From contig DYTB01000004.1 of the NCBI GenBank assembly GCA_020726185.1, forward strand, positions 15,710 to 74,395: 58,686 bases of DNA. Direction: 5' to 3'. A model generated the notes under the pieces. That model searched no databases, was not told the origin of the DNA, and was given only the letters and a program-made list of their open reading frames with translations. The stretch comes from Candidatus Odyssella sp. Its GTDB lineage: Bacteria; Pseudomonadota; Alphaproteobacteria; Paracaedibacterales; CAITNM01. How positions within the stretch are numbered: the stretch's first letter is position 1; the number at the start of each line of letters is the position of its first letter. A program made the translations under genes and the position numbers. This document shows, in pieces, positions 51,447-58,686 of this stretch.

Positions 51447-52607
51447 ATGTTAAAAAAAATAGTTATTTTTTTTGTATTGCTGTTCGCTATGGAAAGCCCT
51501 TCTTATGGTGCACATCCTAATCCAGCACAAGCAAGGCTAAGTTTGCAGCAAGCTAATATAACTTTCATGAATTTAATGCTTGGTTCTGAAGGCATTAGAA
51601 CAATCCAAAGCACACCTGAAGAGTGTCGCCAAATGATTGATGGGTGCCTAACCGTAGGCATTACAGACAGATTATATGGTTTTGATAGTCAATCAGATGC
51701 ACTGCGAGCAAAGGCCGATCAATTGCAAGATATAAGAAGAGCACACGCACTGCTTGCCATTGAATTTTATGAAGTTGGTTATTTGAATATGCACGATAAT
51801 AGCAACCGTAACACCCCAGCTAGATTTGGTGCGTTGTGCGGTCTTCCGAGCGGCACTATTTTTGAATACAAAGACAGGCTTGAAGATGTTATTAAGCGAA
51901 CTTCGCAACCCTTAAAATTTTCAGACTTTGGTATTGTACCTGCTGCTGTTGCCCCACCCGTATCGGCACCAGCGCCTGCAGAAGTGGTGGGGCCGGTAGA
52001 GCGGTATTACACGGATGATGAGCTTGCAAATTAATCACCAGAAACTATTGCTCAGTATAAGCAAGCAAGAGATGTCTCAAAGAGATCTCCAAAAGCAGCG
52101 AGAATGGGCTGTGGTTTGCCTGCAATATTTGAAGGTGATGCGGTAGTTGCTCAGGTTGCGGCAGCGCCTATTGTTGCTCAAGTCGAGGCTGTTGTTCCAC
52201 AAGCTCAAGGTGAAGAACGATATTACACAGATGCAGAAATTAAGAGCCTTGCTCCGCCGCATGGAAATATTTATAGAAAAAAAATGAGCGAGGGTATGTC
52301 ACCTAGTGATATAAGAGGCTTTTTTTCCAGAGCAATTCAAAATAATATAGAAGCAAAATACGCGCCAGCAGGTGCAGGTCCTCATGTGCCCGTTGTGCCG
52401 CAAGCTTCAGCTGGTGGGCTGTTTGCTGATATTGCTGCCGGAAAAGCACTTAACGCTACTGCAGGTGATCATCCTGATCAAAAACAAAAAAAACCTGTAG
52501 CAAACGCGATGATGAATCAGTTGGCAGCAAAAATTGCGGCTGCCAAGGCCGCTAAAAATGCTTCAGGTTCAGGCTCGGATTCAAGTTGGGATTCAGATTC
52601 GGATTAG
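51447..52607 (+). pseudogene. Secreted protein with WH2-helix-acidic (VCA-like) tail, one nonsense codon
   Basis: One frame from 51447 to 52607 is interrupted only by TAA at 52032-52034, where a homologous repeat has Leu (TTA would need one change). Read through, it has 386 residues: signal peptide (1-21, ending PSYGA), helical domain, two ERYYTD(D/A)E(L/I) repeats, Pro/Val/Ala-rich linkers, then GGLFADIAAGKALNAT. This last fits the WH2 actin-binding pattern LL..I..G..L..(V/T). An amphipathic helix (VANAMMNQLAAKIAAAKAA) and an acidic tail with a single Trp (SSWDSDSD) follow. The order matches the V-C-A module of WASP-type Arp2/3 activators. As written, the actin-like part is cut off unless the stop is suppressed or ATG 52104 is used. 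Confidence 0.6.
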
Positions 52608-52613
52608 GAAAAA

Positions 52614-54532
52614 ATGATGAAAAAATTTATTTTTGCTCTGTGCTTTAATCAGCTGGTCTATGCTGATGGATTTGCAGACCTTAAACAAATTCAGGATAAG
52701 TTTTACGAGCATATTTATAGGGCTGGCCCTGAACTTGGGGTTGTACATGCGGCATCCGCTTCTGCGCCTGAAGTTGCATATGTTGCTGGCCTTCTACAAT
52801 TGCCCTCTGTAACCTTGCGTGGAAGCGACGAAGCAAACGCGATTTACTTGTCTTTACGCAAGAAAGGGGAATCTAGAAATGTAGGTGGTTCACCATGTGA
52901 TTACCCTCCTAATGCCCAAGCTAGTGCAGCGTTTAACGCGAGTGATTTTTCTGCTCTTACACGATATAACAAATATTGTGAGACTGGTCATAGCGTTTTA
53001 GGAGTAGCAGCACAAGAAAAAGTAGTGTTAAGGTTTGCAGCTCCACCACCTGCAGCGGTTGCCCCCGCAGCGGCACCAGGTATAGGAGGGCTATTAAGTG
53101 GTTTTGGCGGATTTAAGAGACCCCCAGAAGGAGGTGCAGTGGCAGCAGCGCCAGCGCCGGCTGCAGTGCCTTTGCTTGTAAAAGTACAACAAAAAATTGC
53201 GGAACTTACTATAAAAGACCCAAAAACAAAAGATGAAAATACTGATTTAACATTGCTGCAAGAACTTGAGCAAAAACTAGGTGCACCAGCTGCTGCAGGC
53301 ACTAGTGCTGAAGATGCTGCACGATTAGAAAAACTGAAAGCTCTTTTTGATAGCATGTCGATTGCTGATTCTACGGCAAGAGGAATGGCCATGGGGCAAT
53401 TAAGGATGGGCTTAATGAAAAAAGTAGGTGGTAGTGCAGCATCTGTTGTAGCGCTAGTTGCTGTTGTGGCTTCACCAGCACCTATGACGCTTAAAGAAAT
53501 CAAAGCAGAACTGACAAATGTTGATGCAGAACTGACAAAATTGCGCGAGTTGAGGAACTCTGATCCTATAATAGCAGCCGCAAAAAGGCGCGTGCTTGAA
53601 ATAGGTGAGCAAATTAAAGACCTGAGAGAAAAACCAGACCAAAAAGATGCTGTTGCACAATTAAAAATAGACCAAGAGACCGCCAGAACTGAAGTAGATA
53701 GGCTGGTTCTGACTAATTCTAATTCTGAGGTTATTAAAAAACTTGAAGCTCAAGAAACTGCTTTAAGCAATCAAATATTTGCATTAGAACAGGCACGTCG
53801 TAGAGCTATTATATTAAACGAAGACTCTGAAGGCTCTGACGACGAAGCCCCTAAAGCATCTGTAACGCATAAGTTGAGGCCAGCAGCTTCTTCTCCTGCG
53901 GCTGTGGCTAATTTCCTTCGATGCTTTTACCTCCTTCACCCGTGCCTTCTCAAGCTGTAGCAACGGATGCTTTTGCTCAAGCTGTGGCAACAGCTGCTCT
54001 TGCATTTAATCCAACATCGACAGTGGCTGCTGCGGACCCTTCAATTGCACAAAGTCAAAAAGGTTCCCCGCAACCAGCCAGAGGCTATGTTCCTGGTGCT
54101 TTTCAAGGATTTTCGCCAAAACCTTCCGTAGTAAGCGGAGTAGGTGGTAGTGCCAAAAAAGCAGTGGCGGCACCTCCATCACCTATGCCTGTAATTTCTT
54201 CTGCATCTGCCACTGCTCCACCAGCTGATGGTGCAGCTACGGCTCCGACTTCGACCTCTTCTTCAGCATCTGTAGCTGTAGGTGGTGCAGCATTACCTCC
54301 TATTGATGTATGGGCAGAGCAGGAATTCGAGCGTAGAAAAGCAGAGATAGAGCGCCAGATTGAAGCATTGAATTCTGAAGATGTTAATGCGCTTAAGGCA
54401 AGTTTACGCATGGCTAGAAGGACAGAAATAAATGCACTTCTTAAACCATTAGAAGCTGAGCTTGCGCGATATAATAATTCCTACGCACAAGGTAGCATAA
54501 TTGCAGAGATAAAAAGAAGCTATCCTAGATAA
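52614..54532 (+). pseudogene. Frameshifted large secreted Ala/Pro-rich coiled-coil protein
   Basis: The first frame (52614-53960) has a short signal peptide (MMKKFIFALCFNQLVYA), an N-terminal domain with KYCETGHSVLG, Ala/Pro linkers and a long coiled coil (about 295-395). After AVAN the frame is lost at a T3 run (53912-53914). One more T gives ANFPSMLLPPSPVPSQAV, and the product continues to 54532 with Pro/Ser/Ala linkers and a final charged helix. The whole would have about 640 residues. It starts 6 bp after the preceding gene and shares its Pro/Ala style, so both are probably one operon. A KKV-ending helix near residue 265 only weakly resembles WH2. Confidence 0.65.
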
Positions 54533-54654
54533 TACTCACTGGATCCTCACGCCCTTTTCAAGGGCTCAGGATGACGACACTTCGTCTTCTTGAAAATCAC
54601 CATTCTCTTCTCTCCGTCATTATGAGGAGCCAACGGCGACGCGATAATCCAGTG
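54533..54654. repeat. Palindromic repeat element, family A
   Basis: ATACTCACTGGATCCTCACGCCC..AAGGGCTCAGGATGACG, then ATTATGAGGAGCC and GACGCGATAATCCAGTG. It begins at the end of the preceding coding region. Confidence 0.75.
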
Positions 54655-54681
54655 TTTGATTTCAGAATTTCATAGGATAAC

Positions 54682-54758
54682 GTGTGGATTGCCGCGCTGC
54701 GCTCGCAAAGACGAAAGAGCCGTCATCGCGAAGGCTGAAAGGCTGTGGCGATCCATAC
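54682..54758. repeat. Palindromic repeat element, family B
   Basis: GTGTGGATTGCCGCGCTGCGCTCGCAAAGACG, CCGTCATCGCGAAGGCTGAAAGGC and GGCGATCCATAC; same family as 7842-7918. Confidence 0.7.
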
Positions 54759-54767
54759 TTGTGGATT

Positions 54768-54814
54768 ATACTCACTGGATCCCCACGCCCTCTTACGAGG
54801 GCTCTGAGTGACGG
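54768..54814. repeat. Half palindromic repeat element, family A
   Basis: TATACTCACTGGATCCCCACGCCC..GAGGGCTCTGAGTGACG, abutting the 3' end of fabH. Only the left half of the element is present. Confidence 0.65.
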
Positions 54815-54823
54815 TGCGTTATT

Positions 54824-55795
54824 CTACCACTTCACCAAGGCAGAGGCCCAGGTAAGGCCACCGCCCATGGCTTCAAGTACAACATTTTGACCTTGTTGAA
54901 TGCGACCATCGCGGGCTGCTTCCCACAATGCTAGGGGAATAGTAGCTGCTGATGTATTGGAGTGCCTATCAACGGTGACCACCATTTTTTCCATAGGAAT
55001 TTTAAAGTGGACGCTAATGCCTTCAATAATGCGGAGGTTGGCTTGGTGGGGGACAAACCAGTCTATGTCATCAACCGTCATGTGGTTTGCTTTCAAAACG
55101 GTTTCAACCGCTTCGCCAATAAGTTTAATGGCAAATTTGAAAATTTCTCGGCCTTGCATGCGAACGTGGCCTGGCTGTTTTGCACAGGCGGGAGTTGTGT
55201 CTACGTACAGCAAGTCATAGCAGCCGCCATCAGAAAATAAATGGGTTGAGTGAATGCCGCGGTTGTAGTCTGCATGAGATTCATCAACGCCTTCTAAAAC
55301 TAATGCGCCAGCACCGTCACCAAACAACACAGCAGTTGAGCGGTCATTCCAGTCAAGTATTTTTGACATGGCATCTGCGCCAATTACGAGGGCGCGTTTG
55401 GCCATGCCCGTTTTAAGATATTGATCAGCAACTGATAAGGCATAAATAAAGCCAGAACAAACGGCGTTAACATCAAAAGCAAAAGCTTTTGTGGCGCCAA
55501 TTTTTGCTTGTACGCGTGCGGCTGTTGCGGGGAATGGGTTATCAGGGGTAACGGTTGCGACGACTATTAAATCAATGGAAGATGCATCAATGCCGGCATT
55601 TGCCAAGGCTATTTTTGCGGCCTCTGATGCCATGTCAGATGTGTTTTGCCCATCAGCCAAAACATGACGTTGTTTCATGCCGGTGCGTTCAACAATCCAT
55701 TCGTCGGTGGTATCAAGGCTTTTTGCTATATCAGCGTTGGTAATACAGTTAGATGGCAGATAGCCGCCAACGCCGCGGACAATACTGCGACGCAC
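54824..55795 (-). CDS. fabH: Beta-ketoacyl-ACP synthase III
   Basis: A 323-residue enzyme that condenses acetyl-CoA with malonyl-ACP to start fatty acid synthesis. Catalytic Cys113 lies in NAVCSGFIYAL, His in VPHQANLRII and Asn in HSNTSAAT. N-terminal YLP and DEWIVERTGMKQRH are typical. Its start codon overlaps the plsX stop, in the conserved rpmF-plsX-fabH operon. Intact. Confidence 0.96.
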   Translation of the reverse strand: MRRSIVRGVGGYLPSNCITNADIAKSLDTTDEWIVERTGMKQRHVLADGQNTSDMASEAAKIALANAGIDASSIDLIVVATVTPDNPFPATAARVQAKIGATKAFAFDVNAVCSGFIYALSVADQYLKTGMAKRALVIGADAMSKILDWNDRSTAVLFGDGAGALVLEGVDESHADYNRGIHSTHLFSDGGCYDLLYVDTTPACAKQPGHVRMQGREIFKFAIKLIGEAVETVLKANHMTVDDIDWFVPHQANLRIIEGISVHFKIPMEKMVVTVDRHSNTSAATIPLALWEAARDGRIQQGQNVVLEAMGGGLTWASALVKW

Positions 55796-56799
55796 TATTG
55801 TATTCCTTCAAGCCCAGCTTGCAAATCTGGGATCACATTACGCTTTACCATTTCATCGGCCACTTTAATGGCATTAGCATAACCAATGCCGTCAGTGCCG
55901 CCATGGCTTTTAATAACAATACCGCGAAGGCCCAAAAACATGGCGCCATTGTAAAGGCGTGGGTCAACGAAACGTTTGAAGGTTGCAAGTGATGGCTGAG
56001 CAATCAATGCACCAATTTTACTAAGTACGCTGTCGCTTAAGCTTTTCTTTAGTTGGCGTGCGAACAGGCGAACTGTTCCTTCAATAGCTTTTAGAACGAT
56101 GTTTCCGGTGAAACCATCGGTCACAACCACATCTACCGTTGCTTTGGTAATATCATCACCTTCCACGAAGCCGTGGAAATTTACTAATGGGTGATCACGC
56201 AAAAAGTGTGCAGCTGCTTGAACAATTTGGTTACCCTTAAGGTCTTCGCTGCCTACGTTAAGCAAACCAACCAGTGGGTTTTCAATGTTCATAAGTTTTT
56301 TAGAATAGGCAGACCCCATTACCGCAAATTGCACCAAATTTTCAGCGCTACAGTCAATGTTTGCGCCTAAATCTAGTACTAGGGTGCAGCCTTTATCACT
56401 AGGAATAAGGACTGGAATAGCAGGGCGGTCAATACCGTCAAATGTTTTTAAAATAATTTTAGAAAGGGCCATGTAGGCGCCAGTGTTACCAGCTGATACA
56501 ACAGCGTGTGCAACACCTTGGCTTACAGCATCAATTGCCATGCCCATGCTTGATTTGCGCCCAATGCGCACAGCAAGGCTTGGCTTCAATTGACCGGTAA
56601 TGACTTCTTCAGCATGCTTTATAGTCACATGCTTTCGCAAGGTCGGGGTAAGAAGAGAAGTTAGAGCATCTTCTTGACCAAATGCCAAAAACTGAACAGT
56701 TGTCTGGGGATGCGTTCGAATAAATTCGGCAATACCATCAAAAACAATTTTAGGGGCTCCGTCGCCCCCCATGGCATCAATAGCGATGCAAGTTGTCAT
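55795..56799 (-). CDS. plsX: Phosphate acyltransferase PlsX
   Basis: A 334-residue peripheral enzyme turning acyl-ACP into acyl phosphate for phospholipid synthesis. The start IAIDAMGGDGAPKIV is the family signature; SAGNTGAYMALSKIIL and VVTDGFTGNIVLKAIEG follow. It lies 9 bp after rpmF and overlaps fabH by one base. Complete. Confidence 0.96.
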   Translation of the reverse strand: MTTCIAIDAMGGDGAPKIVFDGIAEFIRTHPQTTVQFLAFGQEDALTSLLTPTLRKHVTIKHAEEVITGQLKPSLAVRIGRKSSMGMAIDAVSQGVAHAVVSAGNTGAYMALSKIILKTFDGIDRPAIPVLIPSDKGCTLVLDLGANIDCSAENLVQFAVMGSAYSKKLMNIENPLVGLLNVGSEDLKGNQIVQAAAHFLRDHPLVNFHGFVEGDDITKATVDVVVTDGFTGNIVLKAIEGTVRLFARQLKKSLSDSVLSKIGALIAQPSLATFKRFVDPRLYNGAMFLGLRGIVIKSHGGTDGIGYANAIKVADEMVKRNVIPDLQAGLEGIQ

Positions 56800-56808
56800 T
56801 GTATGAAA

Positions 56809-57009
56809 CTATTCTTCAGTTTCAACAACAGCGCTACGTAACTTCAATACTTGGCGCCCCTTGTAATGACCACATGATGTACAAACATGGTGTGATAACT
56901 TAGGTGACCCGCAGTTAGGGCACTCTTGCACATTAACAGGCGTTAAAGCATGATGAGAACGGCGCATGTTGCGACGAGATTGGGATGTTTTTTTCTTAGG
57001 AACAGCCAT
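56809..57009 (-). CDS. rpmF: 50S ribosomal protein L32
   Basis: A 66-residue basic protein: [22 protein letters not shown], then a zinc ribbon with two Cys pairs (CPNC...CTSC), ending in an acidic tail. A ribosome site (AAGGAGC) precedes the start. First gene of the rpmF-plsX-fabH operon. Confidence 0.95.
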   Translation of the reverse strand: MAVPKKKTSQSRRNMRRSHHALTPVNVQECPNCGSPKLSHHVCTSCGHYKGRQVLKLRSAVVETEE

Positions 57010-57123
57010 GACACTAAAGCTCCTTGCAGCTTTTTTTGAAAAATTATACTTGTTGCAAAAATATAGCGAAAAATCATAAGATTCGCAAGGCTTACTTAAC
57101 GTTAAACATAAAAGGATGCACTA

Positions 57124-58686
57124 ATGGGTACAACAATTGAGGGTTTTGTCGATCTGCCAACTTGGGATTTGACTGATTTATACAACAATTCAAAAGATCC
57201 GAAAATTGATCAAGACCTAAAAACAATTGAAAAACAGGTCGATGAATTTGCATTAGCCTATACTAATGTTGCGTTAGAAGGCACTACGTTGCTGAAAGCT
57301 ATTAAAACCTATGAGTGCATTAGTGAAGCCCTTGGCAAAATTATGACCTTTGCGGTGCTTCAATATTACGGGGATTTAAATGACCCTGATTATCGTGCTT
57401 TGTACCAATTAGCTCAGGAAAAAGTGTCGCTACTTTCGGCGAAAATTGTTTTTTTCTCATTAGCGTTAGCAAAACTTAGTGCTGATTCGGTTGCTAATTC
57501 CATTAAATCAGAGCCAAAACTTGCCCATTATGACCACTTCCTTAAAATTGTGCGTCAGTATCAACCGCACCAACTAAGTGAAGAATTAGAACGTTATGCG
57601 GTAGAAAAATCAGTAACGGGTCGCAATGCGTGGGTTCGTTTATATGATGAAACTCTAGCTTCTATGCAATTGAATTTTGAGGGGGCAATGCTGCCCCTAG
57701 AGGCAGTCGTCCATAAAATGAGCGATAAAGATGCCGATGTTCGAAAGCTTGCCGCCTATGCCTTGAATGCAGGATTGCAGCTGCAAATGCCATTGTTTGC
57801 CACTATCACTAACGTGCTAACGAAGGATAAAGAAATTGACGATAAGTGGCGTCATTTTGCAAAATCAGATAGTAGTCGCCATCTTGATAACCAAATTGAA
57901 CCAGAGGTTGTGGAAACGTTGGCGTCTTGTGTGCGCAAAAATTACGGGCAACTTTCCCATAGATATTACGGCCTTAAGGCAAAAATGCTGGGCATGCAGC
58001 GTCTGGAATACTGGGACCGCAACGCGCCGTTACCTATTGATGACGATGCTGATATTTCATGGCCATTAGCCCGTAAAATGGTGTTGGATGCTTATTCAAG
58101 TTTTTCTCCAACTATTTCAAGTATTGCTCAAGAATTTTTTGATAAGAATTGGATTGATGCACCAACCAGAACGGGTAAAACATCTGGGGCATTTTCCCAC
58201 CCGGCTGTGCCAAGTGCGCACCCGTATATTTTATTGAACTATCAAGGGCGACGTCGTGATGTAATGACTTTGGCCCATGAACTGGGCCACGGGGTTCACC
58301 AAATGCTGGCGCGCGAACAAGGCTATTTATTGGCAGATACGCCGCTGACCGTTGCTGAGACCGCATCTGTTTTTGGAGAAATGCTAACTTTTCAGCACTT
58401 ATTGAGCACATGTGAAACACCCAATCAGCGTAAAGCCTTATTAGCGGGTAAAATTGATGACATGCTAAACACGGTTGTGCGCCAAGTTGCTTTTTATCAT
58501 TTTGAACAATTGGTTCACCAAGCGCGCCGCCAAGGCGAATTGGCGCCCGATGATCTGGCCAGCATTTGGAAGCGCACCCAAGAAGAAGCGTTGGGAAGTG
58601 CCATTAACATTGACCCAATTACCCACAGCTATTGGGCGTACATTAGCCACTTCATTCATAGTCCGTTTTATGTGTATGCCTATGCA
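57124..58686 (+). CDS. pepF: Oligoendopeptidase F (M3 family), 3' end outside window
   Basis: The frame runs from ATG 57124 to the window edge without a stop (521 codons; full enzymes have about 600). The N-terminal segment WDLTDLYNNSKDPKI begins the PepF helical domain. The metal site is H385-E-L-G-H389 (MTLAHELGHGVHQ) and the third zinc ligand Glu is in TVAETASVFGEML. It is a cytosolic zinc endopeptidase for short peptides. Divergent from rpmF across a 114-bp gap that must hold both promoters. Confidence 0.93.
   Translation, partial: MGTTIEGFVDLPTWDLTDLYNNSKDPKIDQDLKTIEKQVDEFALAYTNVALEGTTLLKAIKTYECISEALGKIMTFAVLQYYGDLNDPDYRALYQLAQEKVSLLSAKIVFFSLALAKLSADSVANSIKSEPKLAHYDHFLKIVRQYQPHQLSEELERYAVEKSVTGRNAWVRLYDETLASMQLNFEGAMLPLEAVVHKMSDKDADVRKLAAYALNAGLQLQMPLFATITNVLTKDKEIDDKWRHFAKSDSSRHLDNQIEPEVVETLASCVRKNYGQLSHRYYGLKAKMLGMQRLEYWDRNAPLPIDDDADISWPLARKMVLDAYSSFSPTISSIAQEFFDKNWIDAPTRTGKTSGAFSHPAVPSAHPYILLNYQGRRRDVMTLAHELGHGVHQMLAREQGYLLADTPLTVAETASVFGEMLTFQHLLSTCETPNQRKALLAGKIDDMLNTVVRQVAFYHFEQLVHQARRQGELAPDDLASIWKRTQEEALGSAINIDPITHSYWAYISHFIHSPFYVYAYA

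Noticed and set aside
53380-53440. WH2 motif in the second Pro/Ala-rich protein (GQLRMGLMKKV)
   Set aside because: Spacing between the Gly and the LKKV-like end is one residue short of the WH2 pattern.
54684-54890. 68-codon frame
   Set aside because: Runs through family B and A repeats into fabH antisense.
1-58686. tRNA, rRNA, tmRNA or RNase P RNA genes
   Set aside because: I looked for T-loop (GGTTCGA-like) and RNase P core signatures in the gene-free stretches and saw none; a covariance-model search would be decisive.
1-58686. Insertion sequences or prophage
   Set aside because: No transposase, integrase or phage structural gene was recognised; the dispersed palindromes carry no transposase.

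Overview
This window looks like a piece of chromosome from an AT-rich, host-associated alphaproteobacterium, most probably of the Holosporales type or a similar intracellular lineage. The taxonomy is inferred from gene content and order, not proven. Housekeeping blocks have proteobacterial or alphaproteobacterial layouts: lgt-midA-pgeF; rpmH-rnpA-yidD-yidC-engB; rpmF-plsX-fabH; ffh-rpsP-rimM. Almost all core genes are intact. Between them lie about two dozen genes for proteins with N-terminal signal peptides and no obvious housekeeping role, and many of these are visibly decaying.

Layout. 1-8 kb: a secreted protein with 48-bp coding repeats (cut by the window edge), uup, a small secreted protein, mlaD, and a giant NHL-repeat surface protein. 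7.6-8.2 kb: palindromic repeats. 8-12.3 kb: a secreted CC-motif protein, an eptA-like phosphoethanolamine transferase overlapping dgkA, a FliJ-like coiled coil, aqpZ. 12.3-15.6 kb: a helical-repeat protein, two secreted GNAT-like paralogs (one broken), a 54-residue protein, SemiSWEET genes. 15.6-18.4 kb: rimM, rpsP, ffh. 18.5-25.2 kb: a DUF1835-like protein, secreted unknowns, fliO-fliP, and a secreted lyase resembling OspF/SpvC and the LanKC N-terminal domain. 25.4-29.5 kb: an MFS gene with a perfect internal duplication, then lgt, a broken midA, pgeF. 29.5-36.3 kb: secreted unknowns, prs, a broken secreted glycosyltransferase-like gene, and a gene broken twice by short-repeat changes. 36.3-43.7 kb: eamA-like and Bcr-type exporters, a tandem pair of CC-motif genes, thiolase, a lipoprotein hydrolase, a trypsin-like protein. 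44-47.2 kb: an outer-membrane barrel and three tandem NLAQARKLG-motif proteins. 47.2-50.9 kb: a GIY-YIG nuclease gene bracketed by palindromic repeats, then engB-yidC-yidD-rnpA-rpmH. 51-54.5 kb: a small conserved protein and two large secreted Pro/Ala-rich genes, one ending in a WASP-like WH2-helix-acidic tail. 54.5-58.7 kb: repeats, fabH-plsX-rpmF, and a partial pepF.

How it fits together. The cell makes its own envelope (plsX, fabH, lgt, mlaD, eptA, dgkA, yidC, an outer-membrane barrel). It appears to export a varied set of Sec-dependent proteins: a lyase, GNAT-like, glycosyltransferase-like, deamidase-like, protease-like and actin-regulator-like proteins. These are plausible host-interaction factors. 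The inactivating changes (single-base indels, several in homopolymers, plus short-repeat expansions, a 10-bp deletion and a nonsense codon) fall almost only in accessory genes. This pattern suggests ongoing reduction or switchable expression rather than random sequence error. No rRNA, tRNA, CRISPR array or IS element was recognised.
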